Shown piece after piece: positions 1 to 9,271 of a stretch of 64,000 nucleotides of DNA. Position 1 is the stretch's first letter; each line of letters opens with the position of its first letter. The notes beneath the pieces were generated by a model. It worked only from the letters and a program-made list of their open reading frames with translations, had not been told where the DNA came from and made no database searches. The position numbers and the translations under genes are program-made. The DNA is from an uncultured Cytophagales bacterium (GTDB lineage: Bacteria > Bacteroidota > Bacteroidia > Cytophagales > Thermonemataceae), in the NCBI GenBank assembly GCA_937911505.1, contig CALEMF010000015.1:62001-126000 (forward strand), written 5' to 3'.

Positions 1-1
1 T

Positions 2-937
2 GCCAATGCCTTGGCTACTTCCTATGAACAACTTAAAGCAGAGATTTCCAAAGTAATTGTTGGTCAGGAAGAAGTGGTGAGGCTACTACTTACCAGTATA
101 TTTGCGCAAGGGCATTGCTTGCTGGTAGGTGTACCTGGCTTGGCCAAGACCTTGCTGGTACAAACCATTGCTTCTGCATTAGAGCTGAGTTTCAATCGTA
201 TTCAGTTTACACCTGACTTAATGCCTTCTGATATCGTAGGTGCAGAAACGCTTGACAAAGATCGTAACTTTCAGTTTTTAAAAGGGGCTATCTTTGCCAA
301 TATTATTCTAGCTGACGAGATTAACCGTACCCCTCCTAAAACGCAAGCAGCTTTACTAGAATCTATGCAGGAATATGCGGTAACGATTGCAGGTAAAAAA
401 TATGAGCTTCCTCGTCCTTTTTTCGTACTCGCTACCCAAAACCCCATAGAACAAGAAGGAACGTATCCGTTGCCTGAGGCACAATTAGATCGGTTTATGT
501 TCAACATCGAACTAGACTACCCCAGCTATCAAGCAGAAGTGGATATTGTAAAAAATACAACGGGTGGAGAACGGAAAGAAGTCAACGAAGTGCTTTCTAG
601 TGAAGACCTTATTTACTTCCAATCGCTTATTCGAAAAGTAACGGTCGCAGACAACGTCATTGAGTACGCGGTGAAACTTGTACATAAAACAAGGCCTAAC
701 ACTGATCTTGCTTCCACAGAAGCCAACCAGTACCTAGAGTGGGGGGCAGGGCCAAGAGCTTCTCAGTACCTTATTTTAGGTGCTAAATGCAATGCATTAC
801 TACATGGGAAGTACTCACCAGATATAGAAGATGTACAGGCAGTAGCCTTGGCTATTTTGAGACACCGTATTGTACGTAACTTCAAAGCAGAAGCCGAAGG
901 GATTACCGTTGCTTCTATTGTAGAGCGTATGTTATAA
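2..937 (+). CDS. MoxR-family AAA ATPase (5' partial)
   Basis: The frame is open to the window edge, and no convincing start is visible (a TTG lies at 11), so the N-terminus is probably upstream. MoxR ATPases are chaperone-like AAA+ proteins that often act with DUF58/VWA proteins on metal insertion or envelope stress. Counting from the TTG, Walker A is GVPGLAKT (40-47), Walker B is IILADEINR (about 98-106), and the sensor-1 stretch ATQNPIEQEGTYPLPEAQLDRF is typical of MoxR. About 310 residues is close to full family length, so only a few residues are likely missing. The next gene is convergent, so no DUF58/VWA partner lies downstream. The family call is very sure; the cellular role is not determined. 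Confidence 0.93.
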   Translation, partial: ANALATSYEQLKAEISKVIVGQEEVVRLLLTSIFAQGHCLLVGVPGLAKTLLVQTIASALELSFNRIQFTPDLMPSDIVGAETLDKDRNFQFLKGAIFANIILADEINRTPPKTQAALLESMQEYAVTIAGKKYELPRPFFVLATQNPIEQEGTYPLPEAQLDRFMFNIELDYPSYQAEVDIVKNTTGGERKEVNEVLSSEDLIYFQSLIRKVTVADNVIEYAVKLVHKTRPNTDLASTEANQYLEWGAGPRASQYLILGAKCNALLHGKYSPDIEDVQAVALAILRHRIVRNFKAEAEGITVASIVERML

Positions 938-976
938 TTAAGTGTATTTAAGCTTAAGCTACCCTATTTTTAGCTT

Positions 977-1001
977 GTAGTACTGGGTTGACTACTTTTT
1001 T
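977..1001 (+). terminator. possible weak terminator after the MoxR gene
   Basis: GTAGT (977-981) and ACTAC (991-995) can form a 5-bp stem with a 9-nt loop, directly followed by six T (996-1001). It lies in the gap between the convergent MoxR and glycosyl-1-P transferase genes. The stem is short, so this is a weak candidate. Confidence 0.3.
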
Positions 1002-1082
1002 GGTAGAAGGTTCTTTTATTTGGCTTTGTTTAATGTAGAAAGGAAGCAAACTTAATGAAAGGGCAATCGTAGATATTAAACC

Positions 1083-2048
1083 CTAATACACCAACGGAGG
1101 GAGATGTATCAAGGCAAACGCCAAAGCAATGAATAATAAGTTGGCCGTATAGAGTACAAAAGAGGCCTTTAAATGAGAAAATCCAATATCTAGTAGAAGA
1201 TGATGAATATGATTGCGATCTCCACTAAAGGGAGAGCGCTTTTGCAGTACTCTTATGATAAACACACGTAAAGTATCAAAAAGTGGTACTATAAGCACAG
1301 CCACAGCAAATATAGGTGCCTTCCCACCCCTAAATACTGTCAGCGCTTGGCTTAGCTCTATAAATTGAATAGCCAAAATAGCTGAAATTAAGCCTATAAC
1401 CAGCGAGCCTGTATCGCCCATAAATACTTTTGCTCTCACGAGATTATACCTGAGAAAGCCTATCAAGGCGCCACACAAAGCTACAGCAATAATAGCCAAA
1501 CTCTGATAACCGTTGATGAAAAACCAAATACCAAAAGTACCTGCTACAATAAATGCAATACCTCCTGCAAGACCATTAATACCATCTATCAGATTAAAGG
1601 CATTAATAATGACCAAGATCGTAAAAATAGAAATTCCTATGCCCAACCAATCTGGAATCTCATATACATTAAAAAGACCGTAAAGGCTAGTAAGCTGCAC
1701 TTCCCCTTGTATAACAACAATGGTACAGGCAAGTAACTGAGCAATCATCTTTTTAATAGGACTTAGCGGAATAATATCATCTTTAATTCCTGTGAAGAAG
1801 AGAATGATAGTAGCAGAAAAAATAGCCCCAAAATGTAAGTCGGTATCAGGCTCGAGAAAAAAAGTAGAGGCAATGATTAATCCTGCAAAGATAGCTACTC
1901 CCCCAAGGGTAGGTACACGTAGGACGTGTGCTTTACGTTCATTGGGTTCGTCGTATAGATGTTTTTCCTGCGCCACCCTTATGATAGAAGGGATACTCAC
2001 CCAAGCAATGAGTAAGGCGACTACAAAAGTAGTTGTTAGTACAAGCAT
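1083..2048 (-). CDS. MraY/WecA-family undecaprenyl-phosphate sugar-1-phosphate transferase
   Basis: This integral membrane enzyme of the polyprenyl-phosphate HexNAc-1-P transferase family starts a lipid-linked polysaccharide by moving a sugar-1-phosphate from a UDP-sugar to undecaprenyl phosphate. Family motifs are all present: GIKDDI (88-93, Asp pair), NAFNLIDGINGLAGG (149-163), GDTGS (211-215) and the cytoplasmic GDRNHIHH (276-283). About ten hydrophobic segments and 321 residues fit the WecA/RfbP-like members; the His-rich loop and the polysaccharide context favour WecA over MraY. It is the last gene of the minus-strand polysaccharide cluster, about 85 bp after the next gene. The exact sugar (GlcNAc or other) cannot be read from the sequence. 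Confidence 0.92.
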   Translation of the reverse strand: MLVLTTTFVVALLIAWVSIPSIIRVAQEKHLYDEPNERKAHVLRVPTLGGVAIFAGLIIASTFFLEPDTDLHFGAIFSATIILFFTGIKDDIIPLSPIKKMIAQLLACTIVVIQGEVQLTSLYGLFNVYEIPDWLGIGISIFTILVIINAFNLIDGINGLAGGIAFIVAGTFGIWFFINGYQSLAIIAVALCGALIGFLRYNLVRAKVFMGDTGSLVIGLISAILAIQFIELSQALTVFRGGKAPIFAVAVLIVPLFDTLRVFIIRVLQKRSPFSGDRNHIHHLLLDIGFSHLKASFVLYTANLLFIALAFALIHLPPLVY

Positions 2049-2133
2049 TTAATTCAGTACACCCGTTTTATTTATATCAATAATACTAAAAATGACGCTG
2101 ACCTCAAAATAACTCTATGAGAAAAAACGCAAC

Positions 2134-3513
2134 TTAAAAGGCATTTTTATCACCTTTAACCATACTGAAAACTGTCCATAATATTATCTTAACATCCAAG
2201 AAAAACGACCAGTTTTCAATGTAGAAGATATCAAGCCGCACACGATTAATCATGGAGCGTAATTCCTTCGTTTCACCTCTGTAACCTCTCACCTGTGCTA
2301 GCCCCGTAACGCCAGGCTTTACTAAATGACGTACCATATACTTTTCTACCACATTCTTAAAAGTCTCGTTAAGCTCTAATGGATGAGGACGTGGCCCTAC
2401 AACAGTCATATCACCTAAGAGCACGTTAAAGAACTGGGGGAGCTCGTCAAGATTTGTCTTTCTGAGTAACTTCCCAACCCTCGTAATACGGTTGTCATTT
2501 TTGGTAGCTTGTACAAACTTAGAATTCTTTTGGTAACGCATGGTTCTTAGCTTCCAACAAGTAAAAGTAGTATGATTTTTACCTGAGCGCGTTTGCTTAA
2601 AAAATACAGGCCCTTTTGAATCTATGTAAATAATGATCGCTAAGAGAGGAATAAGCCAAGAGAGTACCAATACAATAACCGCTAGAGAGAAAACAATATC
2701 AAAGCTTCTCTTCACTAATTGATTGAGGTGGTCGTTAAGTGGTTCTTTTCGCGCAAGAAGAATAGAGACGTCACCGTATTGTTCCAAGTAAGCGTTTTCT
2801 AGCTCGACATCTTCAAAGTTGGGAATAAACTTAATACGTTTGAGATGATCATCCGCAAACTGTTTCAGTTGTTGTATGTATTTTTTAGAGAGCTTATCTA
2901 CAGAGCAGAATATCTCGTCTACATCATTCTCTATGGCGTAGGCTTCTATGGCTTCTAAGTCTCCTTTCACAAGACTACTTTCTTGGTACCGATCAAAAAA
3001 GCCCATAAATCTATAGCCTTTTTCGGGATTATTCTGGAAAAAGTTGTAAAGCTTAAGCCCTATGCGATTGTAGCCTACTATAATGATATTACTCTGGTTA
3101 TAACCTAATCGTCGGTAAATTTTTAGGAAATAGGCGAAGGTTTCTCTCCACAAAATAACTAACGTAGCAAATATGAGGTAGAATAATACTAACTGATAAC
3201 GTGAATAACTGTAAAGTTTTAATAAGACAAAAACGGACGTAACAGTAGCAAAGTGCCATATGATAGGCCTTAGGAGTTTCTTAGCAATTACCGTGTAACT
3301 ATCTAAGCGAGAGATATCATAGGGCTTCGTTAAATAAGCAATAACTAGCCAAAGGGTATTGAAGAAAGCAAATAGCTGAAGATAAGCAGTAGAAAAGATA
3401 GACTGCACTTCATGAAACCTTAAATAATAGGCTAATAGAAAAGAAATGTTGAGGATCAGGATATCTCCACATAGGTAAATCCACTTAATGTAGCGTTTGT
3501 AATATTTTGACAT
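2134..3513 (-). CDS. Undecaprenyl-phosphate glycosylphosphotransferase (WbaP/WcaJ/EpsE type)
   Basis: This bacterial sugar transferase (polyprenol-phosphate hexose-1-P transferase) has an N-terminal four- to five-helix membrane region (about 10-135), a Rossmann-like CoA-binding-type domain (about 140-260) and a C-terminal catalytic domain starting at KRSFDIVFS (about 268). Catalytic-domain hallmarks are GPVFFKQTRSG, WKLRTMR, LRKTNLDELPQFFNVL and MTVVGPRPHP. The length, 459 residues, is usual for the TIGR03025/TIGR03023 group. Together with the WecA-like gene it gives the locus two different initiating transferases, so two lipid-linked polymers, or alternative initiation, are possible. It is monocistronic-looking: 103 bp separate it from the upstream ligase gene and a -7-like box lies in that gap. 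Confidence 0.95.
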   Translation of the reverse strand: MSKYYKRYIKWIYLCGDILILNISFLLAYYLRFHEVQSIFSTAYLQLFAFFNTLWLVIAYLTKPYDISRLDSYTVIAKKLLRPIIWHFATVTSVFVLLKLYSYSRYQLVLFYLIFATLVILWRETFAYFLKIYRRLGYNQSNIIIVGYNRIGLKLYNFFQNNPEKGYRFMGFFDRYQESSLVKGDLEAIEAYAIENDVDEIFCSVDKLSKKYIQQLKQFADDHLKRIKFIPNFEDVELENAYLEQYGDVSILLARKEPLNDHLNQLVKRSFDIVFSLAVIVLVLSWLIPLLAIIIYIDSKGPVFFKQTRSGKNHTTFTCWKLRTMRYQKNSKFVQATKNDNRITRVGKLLRKTNLDELPQFFNVLLGDMTVVGPRPHPLELNETFKNVVEKYMVRHLVKPGVTGLAQVRGYRGETKELRSMINRVRLDIFYIENWSFFLDVKIILWTVFSMVKGDKNAF

Positions 3514-3580
3514 GCGAGATACGTTTAAATAATTTTCATAACTAGGAATTTGGACTTTTACCTTATCAAATTTTTTGCCA

Positions 3581-3588
3581 CAAATGTA
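3581..3588 (-). promoter_or_regulatory. candidate -7 box ahead of the glycosylphosphotransferase gene
   Basis: On the minus strand the sequence reads TACATTTG, an exact match to the Bacteroidota -7 consensus TAnnTTTG, about 68 bp before the ATG at 3513. No TTG -33 box is seen at the 19-nt spacing, so this rests on the -7 element alone. Confidence 0.3.
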
Positions 3589-3616
3589 TGATAGCGTGCT
3601 GTAAGTGGCTGACAGG

Positions 3617-4897
3617 TCATTCTCTAACCATTATTTGATGTACTGACAAGGCGTAAAATAGGCTAAAAAATCCGATTCCCTTCTGTACGTTAAAAATAGA
3701 CTCGGAAAACATAAAAATACCTACTAAAATTAAAAAGTGAAAACACAAATAGTTTTTGTAGCGAAATGCCTGATACAATGGTACAAAAAGGATACTCAAT
3801 AAAAGCCCAATACCTATCAGCCCCAGCTCTAGCCAAGTAGAAAGGTATTGATTATGAGGGCCAAAATGCCTGCCTTTATAATACGCAAAGCGAAATTTTT
3901 TTTCTTTGTAAACCTCATTAAGTACTTCCTTGATGTCTCCTGCTCCTACACCCCAGAGAGGAGGCGCATCTTGAATAGCCTCCCAAGCACAGCGCCAGAG
4001 AGCTATGCGAAGAGGAATACCATCCCAACTTCTACCCATTGAGTAGTCCTGTTTACCATCTATCTTTATTTGACTGGTAGAGGCGGTTTCAGTAAGCAAA
4101 CTTCTCAATCTTACTTGTAAAGGTTGGCTGAGCGCAATAACTACTATGCTTATACTTACTGCTGCAACAAGCATAACGACCCCTACTTTTAATAAATGCC
4201 TCTGTTTGAATAGTAAAATAAAGAATGACAATAATAAAAGTATAAAAGTGAGTAGAGAGGTACGAGAACCAAGTAAGAGAAGAAAGCCTGTAAAGTAGAG
4301 TATTAAGAGTGCCCCTAAAAGTTTTTTTCTTTTGGTAGCGGGCGTTTGAAGTATAAAAATACCGAGTATTACTAGGCAAAAGTTGATATACAGCGAGGTG
4401 TAGCCAGCATGTTGAAGGGTATAGGCCAGTGGATGGTAAAAAAAGAAGCTGGGTTGCCAATATTGAAACTGGTTATATTGATAGTGCTTATAAAAGGCTA
4501 CTGCGAAATCTACGAAAGTGGCAAGCATAACGGCCAATACAAATAAAGATAGGAGCTGATGCCATTGCCGCGTACTGATTGGTTTACTGGTAAGGATGAC
4601 AAGCGGGGCTGCAAGAATATGCAGCTTCATGTGTGCTGCAGCAAGCCAAGCTGCTGTGTTGGTTGAGTAAAGCCCGCTTATGAAATAGGCGAAGCATAAC
4701 GAGACAGTGAGCCAAACAACGGGTTGTTTTCTCCAATATAGAAGCTTTTGTCTAAAATCGAGAGAGCATAGCCAGTTTATCACTAACAGCACAAGGCTTA
4801 TACTGTTTAGTGCAGGAAATACAAGAAAAGGTAGTGTAAGCACTAAGAGGCACAAACAGATAAAATGGATTCTCTGATGAATATGAGCAGCTAACAT
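3617..4897 (-). CDS. O-antigen ligase family membrane protein (Wzy_C/WaaL-like)
   Basis: This polytopic inner-membrane protein has about ten to eleven hydrophobic segments and a large periplasmic loop. The Wzy_C signature is seen near residues 345-375: WGVGAGD, then GPHNQYLSTWLELGLIG, the loop-plus-helix shared by WaaL ligases and some Wzy polymerases. Its role would be either polymerisation of lipid-linked repeats or transfer of the polymer to an acceptor in the periplasm. It sits 3 bp after the WecG/TagA gene (stop at 4901, start at 4897), so the two are almost certainly co-transcribed. Ligase and polymerase cannot be told apart by sequence; a second such protein lies at 5681-6898. Confidence 0.85.
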   Translation of the reverse strand: MLAAHIHQRIHFICLCLLVLTLPFLVFPALNSISLVLLVINWLCSLDFRQKLLYWRKQPVVWLTVSLCFAYFISGLYSTNTAAWLAAAHMKLHILAAPLVILTSKPISTRQWHQLLSLFVLAVMLATFVDFAVAFYKHYQYNQFQYWQPSFFFYHPLAYTLQHAGYTSLYINFCLVILGIFILQTPATKRKKLLGALLILYFTGFLLLLGSRTSLLTFILLLLSFFILLFKQRHLLKVGVVMLVAAVSISIVVIALSQPLQVRLRSLLTETASTSQIKIDGKQDYSMGRSWDGIPLRIALWRCAWEAIQDAPPLWGVGAGDIKEVLNEVYKEKKFRFAYYKGRHFGPHNQYLSTWLELGLIGIGLLLSILFVPLYQAFRYKNYLCFHFLILVGIFMFSESIFNVQKGIGFFSLFYALSVHQIMVRE

Positions 4898-4900
4898 AGA

Positions 4901-5647
4901 TTAACGCTTAAGTAACTGGCGAAAGAAAAGCCACAAAAAGTATGTATTGGTTATAAAGTAGCGCTTCCATAATCGCCTAGGCTCTTGCCAAAACCTGTAA
5001 AGCCACTCTAACGCCCACTTTTGCATCCAGTTGGGCGCACGCTTTTGCATTTGTGCAAATACAGGAAAAGCTCCTCCTACGCCCAATAGTACAGCCCGGA
5101 TTTGTGGAGAATATCGTGCCATCCATTTCTCTTGCTTGGGGCATCCCAAGGCCACAAGTACGAGATGCGCTCCTGTATCGTTAATTTGATCAATATATTT
5201 TTGTTGCTCCTGCTCACTTAGTTTTCTAAAAGGGGGCGAAATACGCCCTACAATCTGTACCTGCGGATATTGCTGACGAGCCCGCTTACAAATAGCATCT
5301 AGTACGTCGTCCGTAGAGCCATAAAGAAAGATCTTCAGTTGTTGTGTGTGGGCTTGCCGAAAAATATCTTCCATGAAATCCATCCCAGCGATACGTTCTT
5401 GTGTAACGCCATAAAGTAACCTCAGCGCAATCACCAGCGGTTTACCGTCAGCAAATACATAGTTCGCTTGATTTACCTGGCTGGCAAAAAGCTTCTGCCT
5501 ATAGGCCTCTATTGTCATATGTACATTGGCAAAGCAAGCATAGGCAGCCTTATTTAACTTTCCCCAATGCACAATTTGTTGTAGCGCTTCTTGGTAGGAA
5601 GTCAGAGAGATGGCCAGGCTTATGACTTTTTTTGTGGTCATGATCAT
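4901..5647 (-). CDS. WecG/TagA/CpsF family glycosyltransferase
   Basis: This family-26 glycosyltransferase adds the second sugar to an undecaprenyl-PP-sugar at the inner membrane. Family features visible are the N-terminal FANVHMTIEAYRQ region, FADGKPLVIALRLLYG (the T/D-G-x-P-like acceptor loop, about 66-81), RIAGMDFMEDIF, FLYGSTDDVLD, and the C-terminal GVGGAFPVFAQMQKRAPNWMQKWALEWLYRFWQEPRRLWKRY block, the most diagnostic part. The length of 248 residues is normal. The start at 5647 has a second in-frame ATG two codons on, so the N-terminus is uncertain by two residues. It is coupled to the downstream O-antigen ligase-like gene and follows a WecA-compatible initiation route. Confidence 0.93.
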   Translation of the reverse strand: MIMTTKKVISLAISLTSYQEALQQIVHWGKLNKAAYACFANVHMTIEAYRQKLFASQVNQANYVFADGKPLVIALRLLYGVTQERIAGMDFMEDIFRQAHTQQLKIFLYGSTDDVLDAICKRARQQYPQVQIVGRISPPFRKLSEQEQQKYIDQINDTGAHLVLVALGCPKQEKWMARYSPQIRAVLLGVGGAFPVFAQMQKRAPNWMQKWALEWLYRFWQEPRRLWKRYFITNTYFLWLFFRQLLKR

Positions 5648-5680
5648 TTTTTATTCACATCGGTGTCCGTATTGCTCCTT

Positions 5681-6898
5681 TTAGGAAGACACCTGTGATG
5701 AGGTAAGCGTATTTTCGTTGAGCGGTCTGTTGTAAATAGCTCTTGCCACTAAACCGAGAAAGACCCAGTAAAGTGAAGCATATATGGGGCTTTCAAGTAC
5801 TAAATTGAAAAGCCCAATGATTGAGATAGAGAAGAAGGATAGAAAGAAAAGATAACCTCCCTCTGCAATGTAATATTTCTTATAAGCATAAAACTCTTTA
5901 AATACAATCGTATAAATAGTATAAATGATCAATAGATAGCCTATACCCAGCCTACCAAACAAGGTCAAATAAGTATTGTGTACACCAGTCACGTGGGCAT
6001 CGTGTTCGTCATCATAGTTACTAACGGCCGTATTTCTACCTTTTGTATAGACTATTAGAGGTGTGCCAAATCCTATTCCTGCTAAATTTTTAGGAAACTT
6101 CTCTACCGTAATTCTATACCAAAGAATCGTACGCCAAGAAGAGTTCTCATCTATACGTAACAAATCGTTATCGGTGTAAACCCTTTCTACATTGCCGAAG
6201 AGTTTGTAGCTTCTATCGCCGATTTTATAAAGTTGTAAACTAGGCGCCAAATAGATAAAAAAAGCAATGAAGACCACTAAGGAAGTAGAAAAGAGCAGAC
6301 GAAGATAGGCATAATGACGGATAGTGATGAGCACAAATAGTATACTTCCTAAGATCGCCACCGTCATCGACGCAAATACTACTGCATAAATGAAATTAAG
6401 CAATAGTAGAATAAGAGGAATGAAAGAATTATCCTTCTTAAGGAGAAGAGGAAAAAAAACCGATAAAGAAAATCTATCTAAATAGTACTTAGTTCCAGTG
6501 GGGAAGAGCGCAACGACCACAAGGAGAAGTATATGGCGAGCTTTATGAAGAAACTCCTTGAAAGAATTATACCAATAAAAGCCTATTAGAAAGGTAAAAG
6601 AGGCATAAAAAATAACCGTATTACGTAAATAGAAATACCAGTTTGTCTTCAAAAATAGCGAGACGATTAAATGAATAATACATAACAGCCAAAAGTAGGT
6701 AATTACCTTAAAAACAGAAGATTTTGGAATGCTGAGTACATAGTTTTTTCTCACTACAAAACGAATAAATAATAGAATCCCCACAAAGGATAGCATTTCG
6801 TTAAAGAGTAGTTTCTTTTCAAAAAAAATGCTATTTAATCCGTACAGAATGAAGGCTACAATAACCGTAAATTGAATGTATTTCTTCTTGATAACCAT
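5681..6898 (-). CDS. O-antigen polymerase/ligase-like membrane protein
   Basis: A very hydrophobic protein of 405 residues with about eleven predicted membrane segments. A periplasmic loop around residues 205-310 is followed by VHNTYLTLFGRLGIGYLLII, which resembles the HN-x-YL...GxxG signature of the O-antigen ligase/Wzy_C group. Overall conservation looks low, as is usual for Wzy polymerases. With the 426-residue ligase-like protein downstream, a natural reading is that one is the Wzy polymerase and the other the ligase, but which is which is inference. It is 33 bp upstream of the WecG-type gene and may head that operon. Confidence 0.75.
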   Translation of the reverse strand: MVIKKKYIQFTVIVAFILYGLNSIFFEKKLLFNEMLSFVGILLFIRFVVRKNYVLSIPKSSVFKVITYFWLLCIIHLIVSLFLKTNWYFYLRNTVIFYASFTFLIGFYWYNSFKEFLHKARHILLLVVVALFPTGTKYYLDRFSLSVFFPLLLKKDNSFIPLILLLLNFIYAVVFASMTVAILGSILFVLITIRHYAYLRLLFSTSLVVFIAFFIYLAPSLQLYKIGDRSYKLFGNVERVYTDNDLLRIDENSSWRTILWYRITVEKFPKNLAGIGFGTPLIVYTKGRNTAVSNYDDEHDAHVTGVHNTYLTLFGRLGIGYLLIIYTIYTIVFKEFYAYKKYYIAEGGYLFFLSFFSISIIGLFNLVLESPIYASLYWVFLGLVARAIYNRPLNENTLTSSQVSS

Positions 6899-6920
6899 TA
6901 ATAGGCGTTGTAAGAATTTT

Positions 6921-6928
6921 CAAATATA
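6921..6928 (-). promoter_or_regulatory. candidate -7 box ahead of the O-antigen polymerase-like gene
   Basis: The minus strand reads TATATTTG (TAnnTTTG type), 22 bp before the start codon at 6898. No -33 TTG is seen at the usual spacing. The remaining gap up to 7127 shows no other clear element. Confidence 0.3.
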
Positions 6929-7127
6929 GTGCGTATCACAGAAATCTTATGCTTAAGATGAAGACTGGGCTTTTCTTAATGGTTAAAACTATACTACCAA
7001 AGTAAGTTTTTTCCCATTCTGAAGAAGAGGCGTAACCAGCTCGCTGTAAGATTTATGAAGTTAACAAGTGACACCCGTCGTAAACCCTCTATTTAATAGT
7101 ATCTTCCATAAAGAAAGACTGATTGGG

Positions 7128-8057
7128 TTATGAGATGAGGGTAAATTTCTCCTCAATTACTTTTCTAATCCCTTCTTTCAAACTTGTGCTATGCTGCCAA
7201 CCCAAACTGTGTAGCTTGCTCACATCCATCAGCTTTCTAGGCGTTCCATCAGGCTTAGTGGCATCAAATTGTAATGCTCCTTCATACACTACAAGTTCTT
7301 TGATAAGCAAAGCAAGGTCTTTAATACTAATGTCTTCACCTACTCCAATATTAATAAGCTCAGGTTCATTATAATGAAGCATCAAAAAGTAACAAGCATC
7401 TGCCAAGTCGTCTACATAGAGAAACTCTCGTTTAGGTGCACCTGTACCCCACACTTCTACAAAAGGTTTACTATCACGCTTCGCTTCTACAAATTTTCTA
7501 ATGAGTGCAGGCAGTACGTGCGACTTCTTCAAGTCATAGTTATCACCAGGGCCGTACAGATTTGTGGGCATTACAGAAATAAAGTTAGCGCCATACTGGG
7601 CACGATAGTTTTCACACATCTTGATACCTGCTATTTTAGCAATGGCATAAGGCTCGTTAGTAGGCTCCAATTCGCCAGTAAGGAGATATGTTTCTTTAAG
7701 TGGTTGAGGCGCTAATTTAGGGTATATGCATGAAGAACCTAAAAACATCAACTTCTTTACACCATTTAGATAACTTTGATGAATGACGTTATTCTGAATC
7801 ATCAGATTATCATAAAGAAATTCAGCTCTGTAAGTATCATTAGCTAAGATACCGCCCACTTTTGCGGCTGCCAAAAAAACATAAGCAGGTTTTTCTTTTA
7901 TAAAAAAATCGGTTACTGCTTGTTGATTGCGTAGGTCTAGCTCCTGAGAAGTACGTAAGACAAAGTTCGTAAAGCCCTCTGCTTGCAGCTTACGTAAAAT
8001 GGCTGCTCCTACCATACCTCTATGCCCCGCGATGTATACCTTTTCTTCTTTATTCAT
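7128..8057 (-). CDS. fcl: GDP-L-fucose synthase
   Basis: This short-chain dehydrogenase/reductase converts GDP-4-keto-6-deoxymannose to GDP-L-fucose by epimerisation and NADPH reduction in the cytosol. The NADP-binding motif [10 protein letters not shown] is at residues 11-20. Other diagnostic parts are [23 protein letters not shown], the SSCIYPK stretch with the catalytic Ser, [14 protein letters not shown] with the Tyr-x3-Lys pair, and [15 protein letters not shown]. The length of 309 residues is normal. Its start overlaps the end of gmd by 8 bp, so the two enzymes of the pathway are translationally coupled and feed fucose to the surrounding polysaccharide locus. Confidence 0.97.
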   Translation of the reverse strand: MNKEEKVYIAGHRGMVGAAILRKLQAEGFTNFVLRTSQELDLRNQQAVTDFFIKEKPAYVFLAAAKVGGILANDTYRAEFLYDNLMIQNNVIHQSYLNGVKKLMFLGSSCIYPKLAPQPLKETYLLTGELEPTNEPYAIAKIAGIKMCENYRAQYGANFISVMPTNLYGPGDNYDLKKSHVLPALIRKFVEAKRDSKPFVEVWGTGAPKREFLYVDDLADACYFLMLHYNEPELINIGVGEDISIKDLALLIKELVVYEGALQFDATKPDGTPRKLMDVSKLHSLGWQHSTSLKEGIRKVIEEKFTLIS

Positions 8058-9162
8058 AATAATTAAATATTTTATGGCCTCCTTGCTTTAAGTATTGGTC
8101 GCGTTTGAAGAGGGCTAAATCAGCTTGTACCATATCTTTCACCAAGGCCGCCAAATCATACTTAGGGCGCCAACCAAGTTGTTCATTGGCTTTAGAAGGA
8201 TCACCAATAAGTAAATCTACCTCTGTAGGCCGGAAGTAACGTTCGTCAATAGCCACTACTTCTTGTCCCAAAGGAAGTTGATAATCAGGGTGATCACAGT
8301 GTTGAATAATACCTACCTCACTTGCTCCCTCTCCTTCAAAGCCGACTTCTATACCCAGCTCTGCAAAAGCCATTTTTACAAAGTCACGTACCGAAGTAGT
8401 AATGCCCGTAGCAATTACATAATCTTCTGGTTTTTCTTGTTGTAAGATAAGCCACATCGCTTCTACATAGTCTTTGGCATGCCCCCAATCGCGTTGGGCA
8501 CTCAAATTACCTAAGTATACTTTTTCTTGTAAACCAAGGGCGATACGCGCTACAGCGCGGGTAATTTTACGTGTTACAAACGTTTCTCCTCTTAATGGTG
8601 ATTCGTGGTTAAAAAGAATACCATTACAAGCATACATATTGTACGCTTCTCGGTAGTTTACCGTAATCCAATAAGCATAAAGCTTAGCCACCGCATAAGG
8701 AGAGCGAGGGTAGAAGGGGGTATTTTCACCTTGTGGTACTTCCTGTACAAGTCCGTAAAGTTCAGAGGTAGAAGCTTGGTAAATCTTGGTTTTATCTATT
8801 AAATGAAGAAGTCTTACTGCCTCCAAAATACGTAAAGTTCCTATACCATCAGCATTGGCTGTGTATTCGGGTGTATCGAAACTCACTTTTACGTGTGACA
8901 TTGCCCCCAAGTTATAAATCTCGTCAGGCTGCGTTTCCTGAATGATACGAATAAGGTTCGTTGAGTCTGTTAAGTCACCATAGTGGAGCTTAAAATGAAT
9001 GTTTTCTTCGTGGGGGTCTTGATAAATATCGTCAATGCGATCTGTGTTAAAGAGTGAAGCACGTCGCTTGATACCGTGTACCATATAGCCTTTTTTCAGT
9101 AAGAAGTGGGCTAAGTATGCACCGTCCTGTCCCGTAATGCCTGTAATAAGTGCAGTCTTCAT
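8050..9162 (-). CDS. gmd: GDP-mannose 4,6-dehydratase
   Basis: It catalyses the first step of GDP-fucose synthesis, GDP-mannose to GDP-4-keto-6-deoxymannose. The N-terminal [15 protein letters not shown] is the NADP-binding loop. [15 protein letters not shown], the catalytic [10 protein letters not shown] (Tyr-x3-Lys), [20 protein letters not shown] and [21 protein letters not shown] are near-invariant family blocks. The length of 370 residues is typical. It is first in a two-gene unit with fcl. A TATTTTTG -7-like box lies 18-25 bp ahead of the ATG, consistent with a short leader and its own promoter. Confidence 0.98.
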   Translation of the reverse strand: MKTALITGITGQDGAYLAHFLLKKGYMVHGIKRRASLFNTDRIDDIYQDPHEENIHFKLHYGDLTDSTNLIRIIQETQPDEIYNLGAMSHVKVSFDTPEYTANADGIGTLRILEAVRLLHLIDKTKIYQASTSELYGLVQEVPQGENTPFYPRSPYAVAKLYAYWITVNYREAYNMYACNGILFNHESPLRGETFVTRKITRAVARIALGLQEKVYLGNLSAQRDWGHAKDYVEAMWLILQQEKPEDYVIATGITTSVRDFVKMAFAELGIEVGFEGEGASEVGIIQHCDHPDYQLPLGQEVVAIDERYFRPTEVDLLIGDPSKANEQLGWRPKYDLAALVKDMVQADLALFKRDQYLKQGGHKIFNYYE

Positions 9163-9179
9163 ATAGATTTAGATTTCCG

Positions 9180-9187
9180 CAAAAATA
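9180..9187 (-). promoter_or_regulatory. candidate -7 box for gmd-fcl
   Basis: The minus strand reads TATTTTTG, matching TAnnTTTG, just ahead of gmd (start at 9162). No clear -33 element is visible, and in AT-rich sequence such a box can arise by chance. Confidence 0.3.
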
Positions 9188-9240
9188 AGAGATTATTTTA
9201 AAATTGTAAGCTTGGGGTAGGGGCTTTTAGAAAAATACTT

Positions 9241-9248
9241 TACTTTTG
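9241..9248 (+). promoter_or_regulatory. candidate -7 box for the Wzz-like gene
   Basis: The plus strand reads TACTTTTG (TAnnTTTG), 23 bp before the ATG at 9272. It lies in the 109-bp divergent gap shared with gmd, which carries its own oppositely oriented box at 9180-9187. No good -33 TTG is seen at 19 nt. Confidence 0.33.
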
Positions 9249-9271
9249 GGGTCAAAATAAGACTATACTTT

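Noticed and set aside
4089-4460. 123-codon minus-strand frame inside the O-antigen ligase gene
   Set aside because: Different frame of the same strand as a convincing Wzy_C gene; product has no domain and an unlikely composition.
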